Assembly: GCA_002431805.1 (NCBI GenBank)
Contig: DJEE01000171.1
Coordinates: 3,448 to 38,802 of the forward strand
Direction of reading: 5' to 3'
DNA length: 35,355 nt
DNA from: Eggerthellaceae bacterium UBA5906
GTDB taxonomy: Bacteria > Actinomycetota > Coriobacteriia > Coriobacteriales > Eggerthellaceae
In this document: piece by piece, positions 1 to 9,100 of the stretch
Position numbering within the stretch: the first letter of the stretch is position 1
How the letters are laid out: each line of letters opens with the position of its first letter
Position numbers and translations under genes: made by a program
Notes under the pieces: generated by a model
What the model was told of the DNA's origin: nothing
Database searches by the model: none
Seen by the model: only the letters and a program-made list of their open reading frames with translations

Positions 1-768
1 TCGGCCAACCTGTGGTTCGACAAGGCCACCACGGGTCTGCCGCTGAACCCGCACCTGACCAACGGCGGATTCCCGCCCTCGACGCCGGTGAGCAACAACG
101 CCACCATGACGGTGGACGCTTCCGGCCATGCGTGGGTGAGCGCTCCGGTGGTCATCCAGGACAAGGTGATGACCATCAACAACGTGTGGGGCAGTGGCAT
201 AAGCTACGACGGCTCCACGGTGACCATCGACCTGGGCACGCCCACGGCCGATCAAACGCAGTTCACGGGTACGTGCACCTCCAGCGTGACCATCGGCTGG
301 CTGGCGCAGACCATCGCCGCTGGCATCTTCAACGGCGTGTGGGACCACACGTGGTCCACGAACTGGGAAGTTGACCTGGTGGCGGGTGCGCTGCCCGCAA
401 GCGGCGGCGGTGAGCTGCCGGCCGAGGCACAGGCCATCCTGAACGGAGAGAACGGCGTGGCTGCGGCCGATGACGCCACGGCGGCTGCGCTGGCGGCAGC
501 CGAGGACGGTGCCGCCAAGGGCGGCGACGCTGCCAAGAGCGGCAAGGCTGCCGACGGCAAGTCGTCCGAATCCGCGAAGTCCGGCGTCGCCGGCGCGGTC
601 GAGGACCTGGCCGACGCGGCCTCGTCCAACCCCGCGGTGGCCATAGCGCTGGGCTGCGTAGCCGTGCTGGCGGTGGTCGGCGCGGCTGGCGGTGCGTACG
701 CGTACCGCCGCAAGAAGCGTGCAGCTGCGGTTGCCGGTGATGCGGCAGGGGATGCCGCAAGCAAGTAG
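1..768 (+). CDS. C-terminal part of a membrane-anchored surface protein (5' end outside window)
   Basis: The reading frame is open from the first base, so the N-terminus lies upstream. About 255 residues are visible. Residues 1-125 look like an exported beta-rich domain (many Thr, Ser, Val, Gly and Trp). Residues about 135-195 are an Ala/Gly/Asp/Lys-rich low-complexity linker. A hydrophobic helix at about 208-230 is followed by a basic stop-transfer tail (YRRKKR), so the protein is probably anchored with its bulk outside the cell. I see no convincing LPXTG sortase motif; LPASGG occurs before the linker but is not in a sorting-signal position. I do not recognise the outer domain. A strong terminator follows, so this is the end of its transcription unit. 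Confidence 0.7.
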   Translation, partial: SANLWFDKATTGLPLNPHLTNGGFPPSTPVSNNATMTVDASGHAWVSAPVVIQDKVMTINNVWGSGISYDGSTVTIDLGTPTADQTQFTGTCTSSVTIGWLAQTIAAGIFNGVWDHTWSTNWEVDLVAGALPASGGGELPAEAQAILNGENGVAAADDATAAALAAAEDGAAKGGDAAKSGKAADGKSSESAKSGVAGAVEDLADAASSNPAVAIALGCVAVLAVVGAAGGAYAYRRKKRAAAVAGDAAGDAASK

Positions 769-825
769 CGGCTGCTACTGAGCGGCGGTTGGCAAGCCTA
801 CCGCTTCGGCGGCGGGCGAGCAACT

Positions 826-852
826 GGGACAGCGCACCGGGTGCGCTGTCCC
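826..852. other. Perfect short hairpin between surface gene and terminator
   Basis: Arms of 12 bp (GGGACAGCGCAC and its complement) are separated by three bases. No T-run follows, so it is not a standard intrinsic terminator by itself. It sits 58 bases after the stop and 10 bases before the real terminator, and may protect the mRNA 3' end. Confidence 0.5.
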
Positions 853-862
853 GCTGTCCGAT

Positions 863-900
863 GCGCCCCGCAGGTTCGAAAGAGCTTGCGGGGCGCTTTT
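863..900 (+). terminator. Intrinsic terminator of the surface-protein gene
   Basis: A perfect 10-bp GC-rich stem (GCGCCCCGCA pairing with TGCGGGGCGC) with a 14-base loop is followed directly by TTTT. Confidence 0.85.
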
Positions 901-1026
901 GCGTTTAGGGGGACGTGCGGAGTGAGTCAGCGGCTCCGTAAGGTTCTGACCCGCTAACTTGAGGGCTCGTGGCTAGGTGTGTGCTGCGGGCCCTTTCGCG
1001 TTTTTCGCCTTTAGTAAAAGTCAATA

Positions 1027-1076
1027 CTAGAACATGTGTTTGTTTTTAGTATGATAGAAGCAAACATATATTCTAG
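1027..1076. promoter_or_regulatory. Imperfect inverted repeat upstream of hicAB, candidate autoregulatory operator
   Basis: Two 16-base arms (1027-1042 and 1061-1076, the left being CTAGAACATGTGTTTG) match in 13 of 16 positions. They lie in an AT-rich stretch about 65 bases before the hicA start. HicB antitoxins with a DNA-binding domain usually repress their own promoter through such repeats. Several TATA-like sequences are nearby, but I could not fix one -35/-10 pair. Confidence 0.4.
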
Positions 1077-1139
1077 ACAATTTAATCACTTGAGAAGCTT
1101 ATAAAAATATAAACAAAAGTTTATGATAAAGGAGTAGGG

Positions 1140-1313
1140 ATGGTGAAGAGACGGGATTTGGTGAGGGAATTGCTTGCCGCAGGGTTTGTGAGCAAAGGCG
1201 GCGCAAACCACGAGGCGTCCACGAAGCCGGGTTATCGCACAGAGGTTCCTCGTCATAGGGAGATTGGCGAGCGTTTGGCGGACGCTATGCGAAAACAAGC
1301 GGGTTTGAAGTGA
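1140..1313 (+). CDS. hicA: HicA-family toxin (mRNA interferase)
   Basis: This 57-residue gene has an ATG preceded by GGAG (GGAGTAGGG). The fold pattern is that of HicA: an N-terminal KRRDLVRELLAAGF helix, a Gly-Gly-x-Asn-His segment with the presumed catalytic His24, then a basic strand and the conserved P-R-H-x-E-I motif at residues 37-42. HicA proteins are small double-stranded RNA-binding-fold ribonucleases that cleave mRNA when not held by HicB. The normal partner follows 21 bases downstream, in the usual hicA-hicB order. Base composition is lower in GC than the neighbours, which fits acquisition by transfer. The family call is by motif, without a database search. Confidence 0.8.
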   Translation: MVKRRDLVRELLAAGFVSKGGANHEASTKPGYRTEVPRHREIGERLADAMRKQAGLK

Positions 1314-1334
1314 TGCGTGAAAGAGAGGTCGAAC

Positions 1335-1781
1335 ATGCTGCATGTATATGAGTTCGAGATTTTCGAAAAAGCTGGATTGTTCGTGGCCTTGCCGTATGAC
1401 TTCGATGGTGGCACGCAGGGCGCCACGTTTGCAGATACGTGCGAAATGGCTGCAGAATGGTTGCAGGTTGAGTGTGAATATCGGGCAATCCACGATGAGC
1501 CTTTTCCGAAGCAGACGTTTGGCAACCAGCCGAAAAATGGCGGTAAAGTTGTTATTGTCGCGGTCAATGCCGACAAAGACACTGTTCGCAAAGTTAACGC
1601 GTCGCGCGCGGCCGAAATGCTCGGCGTTACCAAGGGCCGTGTTTCGCAGATGGTCAAGGCAAATCAGCTGGAAGCTTTTAGGGATGGTGGCACTGTTTGG
1701 GTGACACTCGATAGCGTAGAAGCTCGCCTTGCCGAAAAACCAAAGCCCGGTCGCCCCGCAAAAGCTCAAGCAACAGCGTGA
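1335..1781 (+). CDS. hicB: HicB-family antitoxin with C-terminal DNA-binding domain
   Basis: The product is 148 residues. The ATG at 1335 is preferred over an upstream in-frame GTG because GAGAGG lies six bases before it. Residues 1-60 match the HicB partial RNase-H-like fold (Y-E-F-E-I-F-E-K-A-G-L-F-V pattern, then TQGATFADTCEMAAEWL). Residues about 87-135 form a helix-turn-helix of the excisionase/MerR type (ASRAAEMLGVTKGRVSQMVK). The basic Pro/Ala tail ends with KPKPGRPAKAQ. It should neutralise HicA and repress the operon, probably at the inverted repeat upstream of hicA. Confidence 0.75.
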   Translation: MLHVYEFEIFEKAGLFVALPYDFDGGTQGATFADTCEMAAEWLQVECEYRAIHDEPFPKQTFGNQPKNGGKVVIVAVNADKDTVRKVNASRAAEMLGVTKGRVSQMVKANQLEAFRDGGTVWVTLDSVEARLAEKPKPGRPAKAQATA

Positions 1782-2048
1782 GCGCATGAAGGGGTTTGTA
1801 GCTATGGGCGCCTTGGCCGCCGCGCGCGGCACGCTGTCCCGCTATGATGCATGCACGTTAGACCTGCGGCAATCGCCGACGAGTCGCTGATAACGATCCC
1901 CGTAAAACTTCTGGCATCGAGCGATGGAAATAAAGAAGAATAAAAAACTTTAAAGAGGTATAAAGCAGCTCTGATTCGTGAATTTCCCTTTGCAAACTTT
2001 TCGTGAAGTTGTCGTTTGGTAACATAGGTCACTGACAAATTCGCCTTA

Positions 2049-2077
2049 TTTAACTAAACTTGTTAGCCGTGTATAAA
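2049..2077 (+). promoter_or_regulatory. Candidate promoter of the ABC transporter operon
   Basis: TTTAAC and TATAAA are separated by exactly 17 bases in an AT-rich part of the 406-base gap between hicB and the binding-protein gene. The -10 box is good (5/6) and the -35 box weak (3/6). This would give a leader of about 100 bases. The rest of the gap (1782-2048) shows only short hairpins, such as AACTT/AAGTT at 1997-2012, and no gene I can support. Confidence 0.4.
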
Positions 2078-2187
2078 AGTGGCTTTGACGGGGCATTATG
2101 CTTAGCGGTGACTAACTCGGACGCATGTTGGACGGCTTCCCGCGCTTTGCTTTCGTCAAAGCCTTTCCGTGCGAAAGGCGGACATAT

Positions 2188-3426
2188 ATGGCTAACTTCT
2201 TCATGACGCGACGTAGCTTCACCGCGTTAGCGGGCGTAGCGGCGCTTTCGGCGTTGGGGCTGGGTGGCTGCTCGGCGGGCGAGGGCTCGAAGGGCGGCTC
2301 TGCTGCGGGCAGTGACGGTGCAGCCGACGGTACCACGTTCACCACCTCTGCTGAGGCGCGCGATCTTATGGGTAGCGCCGATGCGTGCGACGTGCGTGTC
2401 GGGCTTATCATGGGGCCGCCGTCCATGGGCCTGTCGCAGTTTATCGTGGCTGCTCAAGCGGGCAAAACGTTCAACAACTTCACGTTCGAGCCTAACGGCG
2501 TGGACTACGTTGGCCTGTCTGCCCTGTTCAACAAGGGCGACTACGATATTTGCACGTTGCCCAGCAACATCGGGCCCATCCTATACAACAACGCCGAGTT
2601 GAAAAACCGCTACGAGGTTATCAGTGTGAACAACCTTGGCGTGCTGTACGTCATGACCAACGACGCCTCCGTCGCCACGCTTGACGACCTGCGCGGCCGC
2701 ACCGTGTACAGCTACGGCGAGGGCGGCACGCCGGAATACACCATCGAGGCGCTGCTGGCGAAAAACGGCCTTGAGGGCACGTTCAACCTGGAGTTCAAGT
2801 CCAGCCCGCTTGAGGTGCTCAACATGATGCAGCAGCAGGAAAACTGCGTGGCCATTCTGCCCCAGCCGTTCGTTTCGCTGGCAAAAATCCTGGTCAACCC
2901 GCTGTACATCCCCATCGACCTGACAGTGGAGTGGGACCGCGCTTTCGCTGACACGGGCAGCCAGGCCGTTACCACCACCACCATCGTCAACCGTCAGTTC
3001 CTGGAAGAGCATGAGCAGGCCGTCGTTGAGTACCTGAACATGGCGGGGCAGTCGGTCGCCTGGACGCTTGACAACATGGGCGACGCCGCTGCGCTGCAAG
3101 AGGAGCTGGGCACGTTTTTGAACAACTCCGTGGCCCTCGACGCCATGCCCTACATCTCCATGGTGAATCTGACAGGCGAGGATATGCGCACGGCGCTGTC
3201 CGGGTTCTTGAGCGAGCTGTACCAGGCCAACCCCGACTCCATCGGCGGCAAGATGCCCGGTGAGGACTTCTACTACTTGCCGCCGCAAGGCCAGCTCGAT
3301 GAGCGTTTTGCGCAGGCGGGGCTTGAGCAGGCTACGCAGCACGAAAGCAGCGCCGGCACCGGCAACAGCGGTGTGACCGCCAGTGCGGCCGACGCGCAGG
3401 CCGCCGTTGAGGCAATGGGTAAGTAG
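2188..3426 (+). CDS. ABC transporter substrate-binding lipoprotein, NMT1/THI5-like (sulfonate/nitrate/taurine type)
   Basis: The protein is 412 residues. The start at 2188 is chosen because AAAGG lies nine bases upstream and it gives an ideal export signal. The leader carries a twin-arginine-like MTRRSF, a hydrophobic stretch and a lipobox LGGC, so it is an extracellular lipoprotein, possibly Tat-exported. The mature part has the two-lobe layout of the NMT1/SsuA family: DVRVGLIMGPPSMG start, GDYDICTLPSNIGPILYNN, then LDDLRGRTVYSYGEGGTPE. A Ser/Ala/Gly-rich tail of about 35 residues ends the protein. Permease and ATPase genes follow at once. Substrates of this family include sulfonates, nitrate, pyrimidine precursors and aromatic acids; none can be assigned here. 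Confidence 0.8.
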   Translation: MANFFMTRRSFTALAGVAALSALGLGGCSAGEGSKGGSAAGSDGAADGTTFTTSAEARDLMGSADACDVRVGLIMGPPSMGLSQFIVAAQAGKTFNNFTFEPNGVDYVGLSALFNKGDYDICTLPSNIGPILYNNAELKNRYEVISVNNLGVLYVMTNDASVATLDDLRGRTVYSYGEGGTPEYTIEALLAKNGLEGTFNLEFKSSPLEVLNMMQQQENCVAILPQPFVSLAKILVNPLYIPIDLTVEWDRAFADTGSQAVTTTTIVNRQFLEEHEQAVVEYLNMAGQSVAWTLDNMGDAAALQEELGTFLNNSVALDAMPYISMVNLTGEDMRTALSGFLSELYQANPDSIGGKMPGEDFYYLPPQGQLDERFAQAGLEQATQHESSAGTGNSGVTASAADAQAAVEAMGK

Positions 3427-3435
3427 CGGGAAACC

Positions 3436-4593
3436 ATGTTCGAAAAGCTGAAATCCTTGTTGGGGCGAGCGGGCTCGCATGACGCTTCCGCAGCCACCGA
3501 CGCGCCCGACGAGCTGCCTCGCATGCAGTTCGCCGCTATTGCTGCGAAGGTGGGCATGCCCGAGGAGAAGGTTGCCATGATGGCGCAGATGGTGCGTCAA
3601 AACGGCATGGCCGACTCGCAGATGGGCTTCATGATGCAAACAGCCACGGCCAAAGGCGTCACCTGCGAGGAGATCATGAGCATGCTCATCAGCATGGGCG
3701 TGGCGAAAAGCCAGGTGGTGCGCGTGATGTCCGCGCAAGGGCTTATGGCCGAGGATGAAGCGCTGCGCATCCTGGAAGCCGAGCGAGCCGCCGCCGAGCG
3801 CCGCGCGGCCGCCGACAAGTCCGACGCGCGCAAGCAGTTCGCCCGCAAGGCGCTCATCATCGTGTTTTGGCTCGTGGTGTGGGAAGTGTTCGACCGCGTT
3901 GTCGATAACCGTCTTGTGCTTGCCGGCCCTATCCGCACGGTGCAGGCGCTGGCCGATCAGGTGGTCATGCCGAACTTCTGGATGATCGTCGGCGCCAGCT
4001 TCGGCCGCATCGCGCTGGGCTTCTTGCTGTCGTTTGCAGTGGGCTTCCTGTTGGCGCTGGTGGCGTGTCGCGTGCGCCTGTTCCGCGATTTCATCGACCC
4101 CATCATCAGCCTGCTGCGCACCATCCCGGTGGCGTCGTTCATCATCTTGCTGCTCATTTGGGTGGGTAACCAAGCGCTTACCGTATTCCTGGCGTTTTTC
4201 ATCGTGCTGCCCCTCATCTACACGAACATGGTCACAGGTTTCGAAAGCGTCGACAAGCAGATGCTCGAGATGGCGCGCGTGTACGGTTTGTCGAAGTGGC
4301 GTACGTTTCTGTATGTGTACCGCCCGGCGTTCATGCCGTTTCTGCTGTCTAGCACCAAGATTTCGCTGGGCATGACGTGGAAAAGCGGCATCATGGCCGA
4401 GGTCCTGGCCACGCCGAAGCCTTCCATCGGCAAGGAAATGGCCACGGCGCGCACGTTTTTGGACACACCCGACCTGCTGGCGTGGACCGTGGTGGTGATG
4501 GTGGCATCGGTGCTGTTCGAGAAGGCGTTTATGGCGCTGCTCAAGCGTGCGAACCGTCCGCTGGGCGGTTTCATCGGGAAACGAGGCGAGTAG
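3436..4593 (+). CDS. ABC transporter permease (SsuC/TauC type) with an unusual Met-rich N-terminal domain
   Basis: The 385-residue product is about 120 longer than typical permeases of this family. Residues about 138-380 are the BPD_transp_1 domain with six likely membrane helices and the ATPase-contact loop (EMARVYGLSKWRTFLYVYRP). Residues 1-135 are soluble. Within 30-104 there are 14 methionines in four short helical units that each end in Gly plus a hydrophobic residue (QNGM, AKGV, SMGV, AQGLM), followed by a charged EAERAAAERRAAADK helix leading into the membrane. I do not recognise this domain; it could sense a ligand or bind a partner. The start is nine bases after the binding-protein stop, and the next gene begins one base after this stop. 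Confidence 0.8.
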   Translation: MFEKLKSLLGRAGSHDASAATDAPDELPRMQFAAIAAKVGMPEEKVAMMAQMVRQNGMADSQMGFMMQTATAKGVTCEEIMSMLISMGVAKSQVVRVMSAQGLMAEDEALRILEAERAAAERRAAADKSDARKQFARKALIIVFWLVVWEVFDRVVDNRLVLAGPIRTVQALADQVVMPNFWMIVGASFGRIALGFLLSFAVGFLLALVACRVRLFRDFIDPIISLLRTIPVASFIILLLIWVGNQALTVFLAFFIVLPLIYTNMVTGFESVDKQMLEMARVYGLSKWRTFLYVYRPAFMPFLLSSTKISLGMTWKSGIMAEVLATPKPSIGKEMATARTFLDTPDLLAWTVVVMVASVLFEKAFMALLKRANRPLGGFIGKRGE

Positions 4594-4594
4594 C

Positions 4595-5410
4595 GTGGGG
4601 CTGTTCGGGAAGAAGCGGGTCGCGGAGGGTGTTGGCGCAGGCGCGGCGGCAGGCGCGGGTGATGCCGCTGGTTTGTTTGCGGCGGTGCGTGCTGCTGTGC
4701 GCGGCGGTATTGCCGCTAAAGGTTCGCTTGCGGAATCGGTCGCGCCTAAGGGCGGTGCTGATGCGGCTTCGTCCGGCGGTGCGCTGCCGGATGTGCAATT
4801 CGATCGCGTGTGCAAGGCGTACGGCGCCAATGAAGTGCTGCGGTGCGTGACGTTCGCATTGCCGGGCGGCGGCGTGCGCTGCTTGATGGCGCCGTCGGGC
4901 AGCGGCAAGACCACGCTGTTCCGGGTGCTGTTGGGGCTTGAGCGCGCCGACTCCGGAGAGATTCTCGGCATTTCCCCTGGTCGTATCAGCATGATGTTTC
5001 AGGAAGATCGCCTGTGCGAAACGCTGACGCCCGTTGAGAACGTGGCGCTGGTGCTGCCGCCCGATACAAGGCGGGCCGACGTGGCCGCGCTGCTGGCTGA
5101 AATCTTGCCGGCGGATTGCCTGAGCCAGCCGGTCATGGAGCTTTCCGGCGGCATGCGCAGGCGCGTGTCGCTGGCGCGGGCGGTGGCATTTTCGAGCGAT
5201 CTCATTGTGCTTGACGAGCCGTTTACCGGCCTTGACCAGGTAACGAAGGAGAACGTCATCGCGTTCGTGCTGCGCCACCGCGCCGGTCGCACGCTGCTGG
5301 TTGCCACGCATGGCGAAGATGATGCGCGTCTGCTGGGCGCCGAGCGCATCAACCTGGCCGACGTGCAAGACGGCGGCGCGGACGCTGCGGCGGGGTTTGC
5401 GTGGACGTAG
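4595..5410 (+). CDS. ABC transporter ATPase (SsuB/TauB type)
   Basis: The product is 271 residues, starting at a GTG one base after the permease stop with GAGGCGAG upstream. A longer frame reading back into the permease is less likely because the Shine-Dalgarno sits here. Residues 1-65 are Ala/Gly-rich low complexity, not part of the family. The ATPase core has Walker A (APSGSGKTT), the Q-loop (MMFQEDRLCETLTPVENV), signature LSGGM, Walker B (LIVLDEPF) and switch His (VATHGEDD). It should power uptake through the preceding permease. The three genes form one compact operon. Confidence 0.85.
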   Translation: MGLFGKKRVAEGVGAGAAAGAGDAAGLFAAVRAAVRGGIAAKGSLAESVAPKGGADAASSGGALPDVQFDRVCKAYGANEVLRCVTFALPGGGVRCLMAPSGSGKTTLFRVLLGLERADSGEILGISPGRISMMFQEDRLCETLTPVENVALVLPPDTRRADVAALLAEILPADCLSQPVMELSGGMRRRVSLARAVAFSSDLIVLDEPFTGLDQVTKENVIAFVLRHRAGRTLLVATHGEDDARLLGAERINLADVQDGGADAAAGFAWT

Positions 5411-5589
5411 GCGTAACAGTGCGGCAAGGCGCGGCAGGTCAGGTGCCTGTCACGCGCGGTGGTCGGGTACCTGTCGCGCTCCGTCCGCGGCTGTTTGCCG
5501 CGCAAGCGTGAGCGAGCGGGACGAGCGGGCTGGCGGACCGGTCCGGCATGCGTATCGAGGGAATTGCCTGGATGCATGCCCGGCTCAAC

Positions 5590-5625
5590 GACGGTTTTGC
5601 AGGGGAGAACGCCCCGCAAGTCGTC
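5590..5625 (+). other. Leader hairpin before the small DUF1858-like gene
   Basis: An interrupted stem (GACG...CGTC outside, TTGC-A-GGGG pairing with CCCC-GCAA inside) lies 35 bases before the small gene. There is no T-run. It could be an mRNA-processing or translation-control hairpin in the 250-base gap; no known riboswitch consensus was recognised. Confidence 0.35.
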
Positions 5626-5660
5626 CGGATACGCTATCGATTTCGTGAAAGGATTTGCAT

Positions 5661-5858
5661 ATGGATACAACAAAAACCATGCGCCAGCTGTGCGCGGACG
5701 AGCCGAAGCTTGAAGCCTTCCTGCAGTCGAAGGGCTTTCCCTTCTCGCTGGACAACCCCATCGTCGACCTGGTCACGTTCGAGGACGTGTGCCAGGTGCG
5801 CAGCCTTGATCGCGACGAGTTTTTGGGAGAGTTCGAGGCGTATAAGGCCAGCGTATAG
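5661..5858 (+). CDS. Small DUF1858/ScdA-N-like protein
   Basis: The product is 65 residues with a good ribosome site (GAAAGGA, seven bases before the ATG). Its pattern, a short helix (TMRQLCADEPKLEAFLQSKGF), a loop, then V-T-F-E-D-V and a final acidic helix, resembles the small helical DUF1858/ScdA N-terminal domains found near redox and iron-sulfur proteins. Two cysteines (residues 9 and about 44) are present but not as a CXXC pair. It lies 250 bases after the ABC ATPase and 277 before the activase, so it could belong with either. The family assignment is tentative. Confidence 0.5.
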   Translation: MDTTKTMRQLCADEPKLEAFLQSKGFPFSLDNPIVDLVTFEDVCQVRSLDRDEFLGEFEAYKASV

Positions 5859-5908
5859 CGTGTTCTGCTCAGAAGAAGGGCCTTTTTGGTGGCTTCGCTA
5901 GCATTTGC

Positions 5909-6077
5909 TGCCAAAATTTTCGGTGGTGTGTTTTGGTCGTGATTCGGCTAGGACGAACAAGGTTATTATCGCCGAATTACTCAACGACTGTTGAATATCT
6001 GTGAGCTGTTGCGAAGCGAAGAGCGCTACATGTGTGTGAATAAGAGCCAAACAGACACATGACCGCAAATTTTGGCA
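5909..6077. repeat. Imperfect palindromic stretch upstream of the activase gene
   Basis: TGCCAAAATTT at 5909-5919 is repeated inverted at 6067-6077. With mismatches the arms extend to about 24 bases (TGCCAAAATTT-N-CGGT-NN-TGTGT). Between them is a further hairpin (ATTCGGC...GCCGAAT). The layout resembles the four palindromic elements elsewhere in this window, but the central CCWGGTCA is absent. It ends 58 bases before the activase start and may instead be an operator or leader structure. Confidence 0.4.
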
Positions 6078-6135
6078 CGAGTTAGTCGGAACCCTTGCGA
6101 AAACAACGTATCGCAAAGGGATAGAGGAGCTTGTT

Positions 6136-9100
6136 GTGTATTACCTGGGAATCGATATAGGTGCGTCGTCGGTGAAAGTAGCGGCGGTGGACGCGGACGG
6201 AGCGGTGCTGCGCCAGTTGCGTCGCGCTCACAAGGGCTCGCCGCTGCCGTGTCTGCGTGCGTTGTTGGGCGAGTTGGCGGGCGAGGGCGCCGATGCGGAT
6301 GCTTGCAAAGGCGGTGTCGCGTGCTGTGGCGAATCGGCCGCCTTGTGCCCGGATGCGTGCGGCGGCGTGGTGGCCACGGGCAGTGGTGCGGACATGCTGC
6401 GTGCCCAGGTTCCGGGTTTGCGCGTGCTTGAAGAGGTTCCGGCTCTGGTCAAAGGAGTGCGCGTGCTGGCTCCGCAGGTGGCGTGCGTCATCGGCATGGG
6501 TGCGCAGTCAGGTGTGTTCGTCACCGGGTTCGCCGATGACACGGCTCCGGAGTTCGCCATGAACGAAAGTTGCGCAGCCGGCACCGGCAGCTTCTTCGAG
6601 GACCAGATGCAGCGTTTAGGCTTGCCGCTCGAGCGCTATTCCGACCTGGTGGCCGGTGCGCGCAGCGTGCCGCGGCTGTCGGGGCGCTGCAGCGTGTTCG
6701 CGAAAACCGACATCATCCACCGACAGCAGGAAGGCGTGCCGGTCGAAGATATCCTACAGGGCCTGTGCCACGCAACGGTTAAGGCGTTCAAGGCCACTAT
6801 CGTGCGCAGCCTGCCGGTTGCAAAACCGGTGGCGCTTGCCGGCGGCGTGCTGCAAAACGCCGGCGTCGTGCGTGCGGTCCGCGAGGTGTTCGACCTGGCT
6901 GATGGCGAGTTGGTGGCTTCGTCCGAGTTGGTGTGTGCCCAGGCCATCGGCGCGGCTTTGGCTGCTGCGGAAGTAGGCCGCGCGAAAGGCGAAGGGCCGG
7001 CGTGCGCGGTTGATGCGTCTGTCTCGGACGTCGCCTCGAATGCCCGCGTCGACACTGGTGCCGCTTCTGTCCCAAGCGCTATCGATAATGGCGGCGTTGC
7101 CGGGGATGACGGCTCTCGCGCCGTCGTTGCGGACGCCGATGCTGCTGCGGCCCCCGCCGTCAATCCCGCCTGCACCGGTGCGGCGGCTTCGCAGCTGGCT
7201 ACTCTATTCGCCGCGTTGGGCGCGGACCTTGTGGCGCAAGCTGACGATTTGCCGCGTCTTGGACGTTTGCCGCAGGTCGATTGCGCGCCGAACCGTGGCT
7301 TCGCTCTGGCCCCAAGCCCGTGGAACCCGCAAGGTTCGCCCGCCTGCGAAGGCGGGGCGGTACCGCGATCGGCTGCGGTCGAGGCGTTGCCTCAAGGCGC
7401 GACCGTGCCGGTTGCGTTGGGCGTCGACGTGGGCTCTACCAGCACGAATCTGGTGCTTATCAGCACCGATGGCGTGCTGCTTGACGCGCAGTATCTGCGC
7501 ACGCGCGGCAACCCCAAGCAGGCCGTGCGTGACGGGCTGGCATCGTTGGCCCGTCGCGTGGGCGATCGCGCCTGCGTGGTGGCCGCCGGCGTCACGGGCA
7601 GCGGCCGCACCATGATCGGCAACCTTATCGGGGCCGATGCCGTGCGCGACGAGATCACCGCCCAAGCCCGCGCCGCCGCCGCAGCCGACCCGGATGTGGA
7701 CACCGTGTTCGAGATCGGCGGGCAGGACTCGAAGTACATCAGCTTGTCGGCGGGTCAGGTGGCCGATTTCCAGATGAACAAGGTGTGCGCGGCGGGTACG
7801 GGCAGCTTCGTGGAAGAGCAGGCAAACCGCCTAGGTATTGCGTTACCCGACTACGGGCCGCTGGCCCTTTCGGCGGAACATCCCGTTGACCTGGGGGAAC
7901 GTTGCACGGTATTCGTGGAGACGGCAATCAACGCCGCGCTGGCGAAAGGCGCGACGAAGCCCGAGGTGGCCGCTGGCTTGTGCCTATCGGTGGTGCGCAA
8001 CTACCTGCACAAGGTAGTGAACGCCAAGCCGGTGGGGCGGAGCATCGTGCTGCAAGGCGGCGTGGCCTACAACCCTGCCATCGTGGCGGCGTTTCGTGCG
8101 TACGCGGGCGAAAACCTTACGGTTAGCCCGTGGTTTGCCGTGTCGGGCGCCGTGGGCGCAGCCTTGCTGGCAGCGGAGGCGCAGGGTGTGCTGCATTCGG
8201 TGCAAATCGGTGAAACCACTGATGAAGATAACGGTGCGAAGCAGAATGATAACGTCGCAAGTATCAAAAAGGTCAGCGAGGGCGCGTCAGGTGCCCCGAA
8301 TTCGCCTGAAGCAAGCAAGCATTGGACTTCGGGCCATGTTCGCGCAGCTGAAGGTGAAGGCAGGTTGCTTGATGCGGCCGCAGCGCCAGACTCGTACGTT
8401 TGCCGTCAGACAAACGTGCTCTCCAACTTCAAGGGTTGGGACCTCTCCGGTGCCTCTCACGAAACCCGTCGCATCGACCCGGAAGAAATCGCCGCGAATC
8501 GCGCGTTCTTCCATAAAGTCGACGAGATGTTCCTCGAAGGCTACGATCCTACGCGCGATCCTACGAAGAAAACCGTCGGCATCCCGCGCTGTCTCATGCT
8601 GCACAAGCTGTTTCCCATGGCCAACGCGTTTTTCAAGCAACTCGGTTTCAACGTGGTGCTCACCGACGCATCCGATGAGGAGACGGTGCGCCTGGCGCAG
8701 GCCAGTGCGCAGGGCGAGACGTGCTATCCGGTGAAACTGGTGCACGGGCACATGGCGCAGCTGCTCGACGCGGGTGTGGACTATGTGTTCATGCCCAGCG
8801 TGCACACCATCCGTCATCTGAAATCAACGGTGCCGCATAACTACGCGTGCACGTACATGCAGTCCATCCCAGCTATCGTGGCGAAGGAGCTTGATTACGA
8901 AGGTCACGGCATCACGCTGCTGAATCCCCTGATGAACCTTGATTTCGGGCAGGGTGCCATGGCGGAGGTTTTGCTGCAGGTGGGCGCGCAGCTCGGCCGC
9001 ACGCCGCAGGAAACGGCGCGTGCGATGCTGGCCGGCGGGTTCGCCGTCACCGAGTTCACGCGCAAAACCGAGGAGCTGGGCGACCAGCTGCTGGCCAGCC

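Noticed and set aside
2581..4992. 803-codon open frame on the - strand
   Set aside because: It lies opposite three well-recognised ABC transporter genes, has His/Gln/Arg-rich composition typical of antisense frames in high-GC DNA and no family motif.
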